Assembly (NCBI GenBank): GCA_009781755.1
Contig: WQVD01000013.1
Span: 1 to 64,000 of the forward strand
Reading direction: 5' to 3'
Length of the DNA: 64,000 nucleotides
Origin: Defluviitaleaceae bacterium
GTDB lineage: Bacteria; Bacillota; Clostridia; Lachnospirales; WQUN01
Shown here: piece after piece, positions 52,832 to 61,452 of the stretch
Numbering within the stretch: the first letter of the stretch is position 1
How the letters are laid out: each line of letters opens with the position of its first letter
Notes under the pieces: model-generated
Seen by the model: only the letters and a program-made list of their open reading frames with translations
The model's database searches: none
Told to the model about the DNA's origin: nothing
Made by a program: the position numbers and the translations under genes

Positions 52832-54232
52832 CTAATTTGGTTTTTGTTCCTCCACACTTTGTTCCGCCGGGGTGGGTTGTGTTGTTTGTTTTGCGCTCAC
52901 TTTGCGGATGATACCGCAGGGGGTTTGTTCGCCGGATTGACCGAGGGGATTATCGCGAAGGATGGCGGCGTAGAATGCCTCTTTGATGCGGGGATGTGAC
53001 GTGCCCATTTGGTTCATTCCCAGGTCGTTGGCGTCTACGATGGACACGGGCACGCCCAGTTTTTGCGATAAGTAGATGGCTGCTTTGGCGGGTTTGTCGG
53101 GGGCTAGGACTACATATTCGTTGTAGGGGGGAATGGTATTGTCGCAGGGACCGTCAATGCCGCGTGCTTTGGCACCGGCTACGATATAAAACCAGCCACG
53201 GCGACGGAAGAGTTTGCCGATGACAGAGATGGCGGCGGCGAAGAGAATACGTGGTGTACCGCATTCGCGCAGGGCCATTTCCATGGTTTCGGGGATGCCA
53301 AGGCCGATGCCTGCGGGTGTTTTTTGTACATATTTGGAAAGGGTGATCGCCAGTTTGCGCGGTTTGATGTCTATTAATTTGATAGCACGGGATTGCGTAC
53401 AGGCTACGGCACGTTCGGAGATAAACACAAAGTCGCCGTCGCGCACGTGGGGGGCTAGGTGAGGCAGAAATGCCGTATCCAGCGTGTCCTCGTTGGTGAT
53501 GATGTGTGTGCGGATTGGATAGCGGGCATATTGTTCGCCCGCGTGTTCAATTTCTAAGGATTTGTTTTCGTTGGGTTCGGACGGGGCGGGGTCATTGGAG
53601 TCAAGGGGGGGGGCAGTATATGCAAGTTTCTTTTTGCTCATGAACTTATCTTCATTGCCGCGTATCAAACGCATGATGTTGCCGCGGTGCATAAACCACG
53701 CCAACGCGCCCAACGCCGATGTAACCGCAACCACTTGCCACGAATGACCAAACACGGCCATCCCCACGGGGATGAGCAAACTCATCAGCAACGATGCCAC
53801 AGAAATATAACGCACCACCAAAATCGTAACAATCATGATACCGGCGATGATTAAAGCCACGCGCCAATCCAGTGCGAACATTAAACCGATGGTGGATGCA
53901 ACGCCTTTCCCCCCGCGAAAGCGCAAATAGAACGGGAAGTTATGCCCCAGAATTACCCCCAGACCCGCGTACAGCCCCGGGTGTAAGCAATCCCCACAAC
54001 GACAATTTAACAACGCCGTAGCAAGCAAAAAAGCCAACACCGCTTTCGCAATGTCGGCAAAAAGGACGATAACACCCCAGCGAAAACCCAGCACACGGGT
54101 GACATTGGTCATGCCCGCGCCGCCGCTTCCGTAGTCGCGCACGTCGATTCCGGCTACTTTTTTCGATAAGAAATAACCGTTTTGGATACAGCCGAACGCA
54201 TACCCTATCAGCAGGGCAAACAGTACGTACAT
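52832..54232 (-). CDS. plsY: PlsY acyltransferase fused to a CofE-like domain
   Basis: A 466-residue fusion. Residues 1-210 are PlsY, which transfers acyl from acyl-phosphate to glycerol 3-phosphate in the membrane: five-helix layout, RDYGSGGAGMTNVTRVLG and GHNFPFYLRFRGGKGVAST. Residues about 245-440 resemble the F420-0:gamma-glutamyl ligase (CofE, PF01996) fold: RDGDFVFISERAVACTQSRA, FYIVAGAKARGIDGPCDNT and VSIVDANDLG. A linker with a nine-cytosine run (53605-53613) joins them, so a length change would separate the two. A PlsY of usual length would be about 200. Six bases after the DUF1858 gene. Confidence 0.85.
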   Translation of the reverse strand: MYVLFALLIGYAFGCIQNGYFLSKKVAGIDVRDYGSGGAGMTNVTRVLGFRWGVIVLFADIAKAVLAFLLATALLNCRCGDCLHPGLYAGLGVILGHNFPFYLRFRGGKGVASTIGLMFALDWRVALIIAGIMIVTILVVRYISVASLLMSLLIPVGMAVFGHSWQVVAVTSALGALAWFMHRGNIMRLIRGNEDKFMSKKKLAYTAPPLDSNDPAPSEPNENKSLEIEHAGEQYARYPIRTHIITNEDTLDTAFLPHLAPHVRDGDFVFISERAVACTQSRAIKLIDIKPRKLAITLSKYVQKTPAGIGLGIPETMEMALRECGTPRILFAAAISVIGKLFRRRGWFYIVAGAKARGIDGPCDNTIPPYNEYVVLAPDKPAKAAIYLSQKLGVPVSIVDANDLGMNQMGTSHPRIKEAFYAAILRDNPLGQSGEQTPCGIIRKVSAKQTTQPTPAEQSVEEQKPN

Positions 54233-54238
54233 GCTACG

Positions 54239-54448
54239 TTACGCCCCCTGCGCCTCCAGGTGCGCGTTAATTTGGTCGATGAGCTTGTCCACATCTACAC
54301 CATGGCCAATGCCTGCTTCTTCCAGCGTTTCGCGCTGGGCGGATGGACAACCGCTGGCACAACGCAAACCTGCTTGCATAAACAACGGGGCAATGCCTTC
54401 ACCCAGTTTCAAAATGTCCGCAATAATCATACCTTTTGATGCTCTCAT
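54239..54448 (-). CDS. DUF1858 redox-disulfide protein
   Basis: A 69-residue DUF1858 protein, the domain also found beside hybrid cluster proteins and called a redox-disulfide domain. ADILKLGEGIAPLFMQAGLRC, then CASGC (C-x3-C) and SAQRETLEEAGIGHGVDVDKL are diagnostic. The two cysteines probably form a redox-active pair. AAGGAG precedes ATG 54448. Immediately upstream of plsY on the same strand. Confidence 0.85.
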   Translation of the reverse strand: MRASKGMIIADILKLGEGIAPLFMQAGLRCASGCPSAQRETLEEAGIGHGVDVDKLIDQINAHLEAQGA

Positions 54449-54488
54449 TGGTACCACTCCTTATTTTATGGGTTTTCTTTCCAAATTA

Positions 54489-55103
54489 TTAACTGTTTCG
54501 CAAATTCCTAAACCCCGGGAAATAGCGGAAAACCGCTCTTCCTTGGATACGCCCCGCTTCTACGAATGGGTTGTTCCAATCCCGCGAGTCACGCGAGTTG
54601 CCGCGGTAATCCCCCAGCACGAAGAAATGCCCCTCCGGCACCAACATTTCCGGGAAGTCGGCCCCCATATAACCCATCGGCCCCGTGCGGATAAAATCAT
54701 CGCGAAGCCCGGACGCACCGTTGATATACACCACGCCACCCGTAATCCGCACCGTTTCGCCCGGCAATGCAATGACGCGCTTGACGTTCATGACCCCGTC
54801 GTCCGGCGCACGAAACACGATAATATCATAACGGTCGGGTGATGAAAACAAATAAGACAGCCGAAACGCAACAATCCGATCGTTGACCCGGATTGTAGGC
54901 TCCATACTGCCCGTGGGCACTGTGGCATTCACAATTACCAAAAAATTCAAAATCATGGCGCATATTAATGCCACCACAATAATTTTGGACATGCTAAAAA
55001 CTTCGGCAAGGATTTCTTCCTTCATATCAATAGGCGCATCAGGGCCGCTCCCATTGGCCAAATCAAGAACATCCTGCGTTGTTTTTGGCTCAAAATCGTG
55101 CAT
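54489..55103 (-). CDS. lepB: Signal peptidase I
   Basis: A 204-residue type I signal peptidase with one N-terminal membrane anchor (IIVVALICAMILNFLVI, about residues 40-57). Catalytic Ser is in PTGSMEPTI and catalytic Lys in NVKRVIALPGE; VPEGHFFVLGDYRGNSRDSR is the conserved box E. The enzyme removes signal peptides from exported proteins outside the membrane. GAGGTGACGA precedes ATG 55103. Confidence 0.95.
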   Translation of the reverse strand: MHDFEPKTTQDVLDLANGSGPDAPIDMKEEILAEVFSMSKIIVVALICAMILNFLVIVNATVPTGSMEPTIRVNDRIVAFRLSYLFSSPDRYDIIVFRAPDDGVMNVKRVIALPGETVRITGGVVYINGASGLRDDFIRTGPMGYMGADFPEMLVPEGHFFVLGDYRGNSRDSRDWNNPFVEAGRIQGRAVFRYFPGFRNLRNS

Positions 55104-55213
55104 TCGTCACCTCTAGAGTCATAGATTGCTAGTGTAGCATAAACTTCCAGCGTGGTGCAAACCCGCGCGGAGAGCGGGGGGATGAGGACGCGCGCGCGGC
55201 TCGTGTCTGCACA

Positions 55214-55834
55214 TCATCGTCGCCGGGCTTGCATCACCCGCTTTGCGGCGGTTCGAGCTTGTTCGATTTTTTCTAGGAATTTACAAAAGGCTACGGCAAA
55301 AATGGTTGTGATAATAGTGATGAGTAGACCGGGGCCTATGATTTCGGAGGGGTTGGCGGAACCGTATTGGAGGCGGTAGGCCACTACGCTGATGGTTACG
55401 AGTTGCAGGCTAGACATGTTGATGACCATAAACATGCGCATGGAGGGGGTGGCGGTGTCGGGTTCAGGGTTTTCGCGTTGCATGATTTCCATGGCTTTTA
55501 AGCCGCTGGGGGTAGCTGCCCAACCTAGGCCTAGTATATTGGCGATGAAGTTGGTGGCGATGGGTTCGTGGGCTTCGTGTTCGCGGCCCAAGTCGGGGAA
55601 GAGGTAGCGCAGGGTGGGTTTGGCGCGGCGGGATAGGGCGGTGATGAGGCCGGCTTTCTCGGCTACGGTCATGAGCCCGGTCCACATGCTTAGGATACCC
55701 AGCATGGTGATACACAAAGTTACGGCTTCGCGGGCGGAATCTAATGCCGCGTTGGTCAACGCCGCCATGTTTCCTGTGAAAACTGCCACCAATATTGCCA
55801 ACAAAATCATGCCGCCCCACAAATAATTGAGCAT
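55214..55834 (-). CDS. spmA: Spore maturation protein A
   Basis: A 206-residue membrane protein with the Gate (nucleoside-recognition) domain of SpmA: MLNYLWGGMILLAILVAVFT, MLGILSMWTGLMTVAEKAGL, and ANILGLGWAATPSGLKAME. SpmA is needed for spore core dehydration in Bacillus and acts with SpmB, but no spmB gene follows here. GGGGGTG precedes ATG 55834 (a longer frame from 55861 lacks a site). Divergent from the CotS-like gene, both sporulation-related. Confidence 0.9.
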   Translation of the reverse strand: MLNYLWGGMILLAILVAVFTGNMAALTNAALDSAREAVTLCITMLGILSMWTGLMTVAEKAGLITALSRRAKPTLRYLFPDLGREHEAHEPIATNFIANILGLGWAATPSGLKAMEIMQRENPEPDTATPSMRMFMVINMSSLQLVTISVVAYRLQYGSANPSEIIGPGLLITIITTIFAVAFCKFLEKIEQARTAAKRVMQARRR

Positions 55835-55959
55835 GTTGCACCCCCGATTTTCGCCATACATCTGATTATGTTTATTTTTTGTTGCGCCGGTTTATTCATG
55901 TATCGCGGAGCGGGCACATATATTGTCATGATGACAAGCTCAAATACTGGGAGGCATAC

Positions 55960-56856
55960 ATGCGCGATAACATTACGGCGATTTTGGCACATTTCGGCAC
56001 CACGGGTACGGTGATTGCGAAGGAACGCGGTGCTTTCTTGATACAGACACCACACGGCCAATTTCAGTTGGTCGCAAATTGCGACCAACTGGATTCCATC
56101 GTCCGCGCCCACGCGTTCAAGGAAAGCCTTGCGCAGGCAGGTTTTCCGCATACCGACCGTTATTTGACCACCATCGACGGCTTGCCCTATGCGCAATTCG
56201 GCGCGGATTACTACACCCTGGCGCACCGCCCCCAAGGCCGCCCCATTGAAGCCGCCCACGCAACCGCAGAAGAAATCACCGCCGCCACACGCACGCTGGC
56301 GTCCTTCCACCTTGCCGCTGCCACGCTCACCCTCGACGCGCCCGTTGCCCCCACCCCACCTGATACCTTTCGCCGCGGCGCAGAAATCCTGGCCGCCGCG
56401 CAAAAACAAATCCGCAAGCAAAAACAACGCACCGACTTTGAAATACTCCTGCTGACCCACGCTCCCCAATTCATCGAGCGCATCCACCAGTCCATCGACT
56501 TATGGCAAGCCGCCCGCTTCACCACGTGGGATAACCTACCCTGCCACAACCGCGTCAAGGCCACGCACTTCCTATATGCACCGCAATCCACCGCTCTCAC
56601 CCACTTTAATGCCGTCGGCAACAACAGCCACCTGCACGATTTGGCACGCTTGCTCCAACAATTCCCCGCGTACCACGCCGTCATATTAGAAAGCTACAAT
56701 ACCGTCCGCCCCCTGCCCCACGGCGCATTCGAAGCCTTGCAAGCCCTGCGCCATTACCCCGCTCCCGTAATTAAAATCGCCGAACAATACACAACAAAAA
56801 AACGCGGCCGCATGCCCGCCGCACTGGAAGAGAAGTTGAGGCTTTGCGTGAAATAG
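55960..56856 (+). CDS. CotS/YsxE-like spore coat kinase-fold protein
   Basis: A 298-residue protein resembling CotS/CotI/YsxE, spore coat proteins with an aminoglycoside-phosphotransferase-like fold. Visible similarities are FGTTGTVIAKERGAFLIQTP, YTLAHRPQGRPI, ATRTLASFHLA and the NNSHLHDLARLL region in place of the kinase DFD motif, so catalysis is doubtful. GGGAGG precedes ATG 55960. The in-frame palindrome at 56065 encodes QLVANCDQL. Located between spmA and spoIIE. Confidence 0.75.
   Translation: MRDNITAILAHFGTTGTVIAKERGAFLIQTPHGQFQLVANCDQLDSIVRAHAFKESLAQAGFPHTDRYLTTIDGLPYAQFGADYYTLAHRPQGRPIEAAHATAEEITAATRTLASFHLAAATLTLDAPVAPTPPDTFRRGAEILAAAQKQIRKQKQRTDFEILLLTHAPQFIERIHQSIDLWQAARFTTWDNLPCHNRVKATHFLYAPQSTALTHFNAVGNNSHLHDLARLLQQFPAYHAVILESYNTVRPLPHGAFEALQALRHYPAPVIKIAEQYTTKKRGRMPAALEEKLRLCVK
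56065..56091. repeat. GTTGGT(C)GCAA palindrome, copy 5, inside the CotS-like gene
   Basis: CAGTTGGTCGCAA-A-TTGCGACCAACTG. Compared with the other copies, G and C at the sixth stem position are exchanged on both arms, preserving pairing. Confidence 0.75.
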
Positions 56857-56907
56857 ATTCCACAACACACGAAAAATGACATTTTCTAAGCATTTAACAC
56901 GGGCTTT

Positions 56908-56975
56908 TGCGACAAAATAATCCATACCCCCGCGATATGATGGACAAGCACGCCATTTACATATCACGGGGGTAT
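56908..56975 (+). promoter_or_regulatory. spoIIE upstream region: possible 0A box and inverted repeat over the ribosome site
   Basis: TGCGACA at 56908-56914 is, on the other strand, TGTCGCA, one mismatch from the Spo0A box TGTCGAA. ATACCCCCGCGATAT (56924-56938) is the near-perfect inverted repeat of ATATCACGGGGGTAT (56961-56975), which contains the spoIIE ribosome site GGGGG. TATGAT at 56936-56941 could be a -10 but no proper -35 is seen. Confidence 0.4.
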
Positions 56976-56979
56976 TTTT

Positions 56980-59364
56980 ATGGGTTCCATCATGCTCAAC
57001 CGGCATAAAAAAGGGCAACGCGCCAATGCTTCTGCGCAGTCGTCTGCGGCCAAGGCATCATCGGCGTCACTAACGCGTCGCGATGTGGGTACGGTGGTGG
57101 TGGGCGCCGGGGGGTTTTTTATTGGGCGTGCCGTTGTTTTTGGATTTGTTAATCCGCTGGCGTTGCCTTTTTTGGCGGCGTTTATGGGAGCGCGGGCTTT
57201 TTATTTGACGGCGTTGCTTACGGTGTTGGGTATGGCCACGCGGTTGGGGGATTTTTATACGCTGCGGTATATGGCGGCGGTGGGGTTACTTTGCGGGTAT
57301 TATTTTGTGGCCACGCGGGTGGCGGGGAATAACCGTTCGTGGTTGACATTGCCGTATGTGGCGGTGGCTACGGGGGTGGCCATGATGCTGTCGGGGATGG
57401 CTTTTGCGGCGCTGTATGGCGATGGGTCGTTCTTATATGTAGTGGCGGGGTTGGAAGCGGTGCTGGCAGGTGGTATGACGCTGGTCATCAAGCGGGGGCA
57501 CGCAGTGTTGACGGGCAAGCGGCGGCGGATGCTGTCGGGCGAGGACGTGCTGGCCATTACGATTATATTGGCCGGCGTGGTGGCGGGCGCGTCTGAAATA
57601 TATGTGGGCGCCATGCCGCTGCGGTTTTTCTTTTGCGTGTATATTTTGTGCTTGGTGGCTTATAAAGGCGGAGCGGGGTTTGCGGCTTCGGCGGGTATGT
57701 TGCTGGGCGTTTTTTTGTATTTGGCGGGGCATTGGGAAGCGGGAACGGCGGCGGCGTTGTCGTTGGCGGGTATGGGGGGCGGGTTTGCCAAACGGTGGGG
57801 GCGCATCGGGGTGATTTTGGGTGTGGCAATCAGCGGGGTATTGGCATTGTATCTGCTGGCGCGGCCGTTGTTGGCGTTTTCGCTGGTGTATTCGGTGATT
57901 GCGGCGGGGTTGGCGTTTGTGCTTACGCCGCAGGGCTTCTATTTTAATGTAGCGTCGGCCATCAGCCCCGTGTTGGACAACGCCGACGATTACATGGACA
58001 AAATAAAGGAAGAAACCACGCGCCGCTTGAACGCTTTCGCGCTGGCGTTTCAAAAATTGGCAGACACGTTTTCCGGTCTTTCCAAGCCCAAGCACAGCTT
58101 GAACAAGCACGATATTTCACAAATGGTGGATGAATTGACCGCTCGTGTATGCGCCACTTGCCCGCGCCACCGCACTTGTTGGGAAGAAGATTTGTACGCC
58201 ACGCATCAGCGGGTATTTGCATTGCTGGGCGCATGCGCAGAGAACGGCGAAGCCACCGTAGACGACCTCGAACTCCCCTTCCGCAAGGTGTGCAACAAAC
58301 ACATCCAATGGCTGGCAGAGCTCAACGCCATCTTCCACCTGTTCAAAAACGACTTGCGCTGGCACAACCGCATCGCCGAAAGCCGCGAGCTCGTGAGCCA
58401 GCAACTGCACGGCGTAGCGGGCATCGTACAATGCCTGAGCGACGAAATCGACATTTCGCTCAAGTTTCACGAGGGGTTGGAAGAGGAAATGATCCTGGCC
58501 CTACTCCGCAACCGCATCGACGTAACCAGCGTCATCGTGCTGGAAAATAAAGAAGGCCGCTACCGCGTATCCGTCGGCCACCGCGCCTGCTACGGCAAAC
58601 ACGCATGCAAAAACGAAATCCTGCCCGTGCTCAACGGCATACTCAAACGCAAGATGCGTCCCGAATCCGCCGAATGCGAAAAAATCAACGATGCCTGCAC
58701 CACCCGATACATCGAAGACCAAAAAATGCGCGTAACCACCGGCGTAGCCAAAACCGCAAAATCCGCCCGCAGCTCCGGCGACAGCTATTCCTTCATGGAA
58801 ATGAAAAACGGCACCGCCCTACTGGCCCTGTCCGACGGCATGGGCAGTGGCGAACGCGCCCGCCGCGAAAGTGAAGCCACCGTAGGGCTGCTGGAAGATT
58901 TCATCGATTCGGGCTTTGACAAAGAACTGGCGGTGCGCATGATCAATTCCGTGCTGGTGCTCAAATCCGCCGAGGAATCCTTCGCCACGCTGGACATTTG
59001 CTCCATCGACTTATACACCGGCGAGGCAGAATTTATCAAAATCGGCGCGGCATCCACTTTTTTATTGCGCAACGGCAAGGTGCGGGTCATCCGTTCGTCA
59101 TCCTTACCCATCGGCATGCTCAACGATGTAGACCTCGAAACCTCCACCCACCACCTGCACCACGACGACATCATCGTCATGGTAACCGACGGCATCATCC
59201 CCGACATCGAGCGCGAAAATCAACTTGCCGAAGCCCTCCAACGCTGCCGCTACCGCAACCCGCAAGACATCGCCGACTTCATCTTAACCGAATCCGAAGC
59301 CGACCCGGACGCACCCAGAGACGACAAGACCGTGCTGGTAGCGCGGGTTTGGGAACGGGTGTAA
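56980..59364 (+). CDS. spoIIE: Stage II sporulation protein E (membrane PP2C-type phosphatase)
   Basis: A 794-residue SpoIIE, the serine phosphatase that dephosphorylates SpoIIAA and so activates sigma-F in the forespore. About ten hydrophobic segments fill residues 45-320; a central region carries the conserved RVCATCPRHRTCWEE cysteines; the PP2C domain from about 585 has LALSDGMGSGERARRES with metal aspartates, GAASTFLLRNG and VTDGI. Length is close to the usual 800. The start ATG 56980 is near GGGGG in an inverted repeat. Confidence 0.96.
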   Translation: MGSIMLNRHKKGQRANASAQSSAAKASSASLTRRDVGTVVVGAGGFFIGRAVVFGFVNPLALPFLAAFMGARAFYLTALLTVLGMATRLGDFYTLRYMAAVGLLCGYYFVATRVAGNNRSWLTLPYVAVATGVAMMLSGMAFAALYGDGSFLYVVAGLEAVLAGGMTLVIKRGHAVLTGKRRRMLSGEDVLAITIILAGVVAGASEIYVGAMPLRFFFCVYILCLVAYKGGAGFAASAGMLLGVFLYLAGHWEAGTAAALSLAGMGGGFAKRWGRIGVILGVAISGVLALYLLARPLLAFSLVYSVIAAGLAFVLTPQGFYFNVASAISPVLDNADDYMDKIKEETTRRLNAFALAFQKLADTFSGLSKPKHSLNKHDISQMVDELTARVCATCPRHRTCWEEDLYATHQRVFALLGACAENGEATVDDLELPFRKVCNKHIQWLAELNAIFHLFKNDLRWHNRIAESRELVSQQLHGVAGIVQCLSDEIDISLKFHEGLEEEMILALLRNRIDVTSVIVLENKEGRYRVSVGHRACYGKHACKNEILPVLNGILKRKMRPESAECEKINDACTTRYIEDQKMRVTTGVAKTAKSARSSGDSYSFMEMKNGTALLALSDGMGSGERARRESEATVGLLEDFIDSGFDKELAVRMINSVLVLKSAEESFATLDICSIDLYTGEAEFIKIGAASTFLLRNGKVRVIRSSSLPIGMLNDVDLETSTHHLHHDDIIVMVTDGIIPDIERENQLAEALQRCRYRNPQDIADFILTESEADPDAPRDDKTVLVARVWERV

Positions 59365-59447
59365 GAATAGGAACGCTTTTTAAATATGACATGCTGTAGT
59401 CAAGTTTATGTACTATAATCCCCTTAGTACAAAAGGGGGATTTTTTT

Positions 59448-60332
59448 ATGCATACCATTTTTGCTACTTACGCCGCCCACAAAAATGATTTGTTCAGCAA
59501 TTTTTTATTGGCGCACAGCATACGCGACTTCGCCGGGGATCTTTCGGACGCACCTATGAAAATCTATGTATCGTCCAACTTGGATGTACGGGACGAAATG
59601 AAACGGTTTGATGGGTTAAACGTAGCGTTTGCCACTTATCCCTACAATAAGAAGCGCTACCGTTATGCATTCAAACCCGCTGCCGCCGCCGCGTGCGAAA
59701 TGGATGTTAAGGAAGGCAATGTCGTTTGGCTGGATCGACACATGATGGTCCTCAGTGCTTGTACGGATTTAATACTTAACCCATCAAAAAATTTCGCTTA
59801 CCGCCCGCCTCATTTAAAAATATTGGGGGCATCCGCAAATGAACCGATTGGCGATTTATGGTCAATGATATTTAAAATTGCGGACGATGATGTGTCCAAA
59901 TTGTTCCCCATACATACCGAGGTTGATAACGAAAAAATATGGTCGTATTTTTCGGCCGGGCATTTTGCTTTCCGTGCAGAAGCGCGCATCATGCAAGCGT
60001 GGGATGCTTTGTTTAAACAATTGGTTGAACACCCCGACATGCAACCGTTTCTTGAAGATGAAACGGTTCGGATTTATTTACACCAAATCGCGTTAACAGC
60101 GGCGGTGCTAAAGACACAAACCGTAGAAACATTGATGCCGCTACCCGCATTATACGGCTATCCCACACATTTACATAACAAAATGACGCAGGACAACCAA
60201 GTACCCCAAATGGACCAAATCCACACCGCGTTTTTTACAAAGCATGGCAACACAATACCAAAGAAGCACATTTCTGCGTCGCTTACGTCATGGCTCGATG
60301 AAAAAATGAAATTATATAAAAACAAAATTTAG
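59448..60332 (+). CDS. Unknown protein, possibly glycosyltransferase-like
   Basis: A 294-residue soluble protein. MHTIFATYAAHKNDLFSNFL and MKIYVSSNLDVRDEM, then EGNVVWLDRHMMVL, give alternating strands and helices like GT-A nucleotidyl-sugar folds, but the WLDRH triplet differs from a normal DxD metal site and I cannot place the family. AAAGGGGGA precedes ATG 59448; GTACTATAATCCCCTTAGTAC at 59410-59430 places a TATAAT inside an inverted repeat. Followed 12 bases later by the next gene. Confidence 0.6.
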   Translation: MHTIFATYAAHKNDLFSNFLLAHSIRDFAGDLSDAPMKIYVSSNLDVRDEMKRFDGLNVAFATYPYNKKRYRYAFKPAAAAACEMDVKEGNVVWLDRHMMVLSACTDLILNPSKNFAYRPPHLKILGASANEPIGDLWSMIFKIADDDVSKLFPIHTEVDNEKIWSYFSAGHFAFRAEARIMQAWDALFKQLVEHPDMQPFLEDETVRIYLHQIALTAAVLKTQTVETLMPLPALYGYPTHLHNKMTQDNQVPQMDQIHTAFFTKHGNTIPKKHISASLTSWLDEKMKLYKNKI

Positions 60333-60344
60333 GAGGCGATGTAC

Positions 60345-60860
60345 ATGTCCGACAAAAAAATGGAGGTAAGCAACATGTCTAACAAAAAAATAGAAGATCC
60401 ATTTTATAAAGCATTAACCGGAGATGTATTGGAAACCGCATTGGATTTTACAAACTTTTTGCATATAAACAATATAATCCAAGCAGATGAACATCAAATG
60501 CATTACAAAGGTCAATGCGTATGTTATTTGGATACCCGAGGCGATAGTCATTCATGGATTGTCTGGCCGGAGGGTGATTACAGCAAAGAACATGACGCGT
60601 TCCCGATTGACAGCCGCACAAAAGAAATTGCATGGGCAAATATAATGCAATGCGGCAACTGCCCGGATGTCGGTTGCCATGGCACCACGAAAATTATATT
60701 CGGGAAAGAATTTGCAAATATTTGCAATGCCGACAATGTAAATATGACTTTTATGTTTACAAGCCCCAACGCCGAAACCTTGTCTTGCGTTAAAAAGCTG
60801 ATACTTATGAGAAAACATATGGTTGACAACGCTATGGAAAATGGATTGAAAAGGAATTGA
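60345..60860 (+). CDS. Small four-cysteine module protein
   Basis: A 171-residue soluble protein. The C-terminal part has MQCGNCPDVGC, then IIFGKEFANIC and FMFTSPNAETLSCVKKLILM, the CxxC...C...C module shared with the proteins at 23221, 45073 and 60864. Two starts are possible: ATG 60345 (AGGAGGCG) and ATG 60375 (GGAGG too); the leader peptide between them looks like an imperfect duplication (MSDKKME, MSNKKIE). Four bases from the next gene, so operonic. Confidence 0.75.
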   Translation: MSDKKMEVSNMSNKKIEDPFYKALTGDVLETALDFTNFLHINNIIQADEHQMHYKGQCVCYLDTRGDSHSWIVWPEGDYSKEHDAFPIDSRTKEIAWANIMQCGNCPDVGCHGTTKIIFGKEFANICNADNVNMTFMFTSPNAETLSCVKKLILMRKHMVDNAMENGLKRN

Positions 60861-60863
60861 ACC

Positions 60864-61415
60864 ATGCCTAATAACCCAACCATCGAAGAAATCTATATTC
60901 AATACATCACCGACGACACCCTACGCCAAATCGCCGAGCGGTTATTTCACATCGCTCAAGTACATAAAATGAAAAACCGCCCGGTTTCCTATCATTCATT
61001 CACGTTTACATATCGCAGCACCAATGTCTTTAACATCACCATGCGCGCCACCCTATCCAACAAGGGTGTACGCAAAATCGACCCCACCAATCATTTCATT
61101 GTACAAATTTGCATGGGTAAAAAAGACGAAGCTGAAGCACTGTTAGCTGCGCAACCGCAGCATATACGCACCGAATATATTGGCAGCCGTGTCATCAGTT
61201 GCGGCATTTGCGCCGGCACACCCGAAGGTCAAGCCGCACGCAACCTCACTTGCGACAAAGTCCTGTATTTTCGTGAAAGCAACGAAACGTATCCGCTTTG
61301 TACAATCAATTTTGGTTACGCACGGCACAACCCTACACCCGCACAATATGAAATAATCGAACACCTTATCCTCAAACGTATACAAGCGATTGATATTGCT
61401 AAAGCAAAAAAATAA
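60864..61415 (+). CDS. Small four-cysteine module protein
   Basis: A 183-residue protein related in its C-terminal half to the preceding gene: ISCGIC (CxxC), a third cysteine in NLTCDKVLYF, and ETYPLCTINF as the fourth, then NPTPAQYEIIEHLILKRI. A metal site is likely. ATG 60864 lies 3 bases after the previous stop with GAAAAGGAA upstream. Function unknown; lies between its relative and an iron-sulfur protein. Confidence 0.75.
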   Translation: MPNNPTIEEIYIQYITDDTLRQIAERLFHIAQVHKMKNRPVSYHSFTFTYRSTNVFNITMRATLSNKGVRKIDPTNHFIVQICMGKKDEAEALLAAQPQHIRTEYIGSRVISCGICAGTPEGQAARNLTCDKVLYFRESNETYPLCTINFGYARHNPTPAQYEIIEHLILKRIQAIDIAKAKK

Positions 61416-61452
61416 AATATTCATAATTCATTCATCGAGCGGAGGAATTACC

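Noticed and set aside
55104-55213. spmB expected next to spmA
   Set aside because: The sequence downstream of spmA leads straight to lepB; no SpmB-like frame is present.
57433-58110. 225-residue minus-strand frame opposite spoIIE
   Set aside because: Arg/Gln/His-rich antisense shadow of the SpoIIE membrane region.
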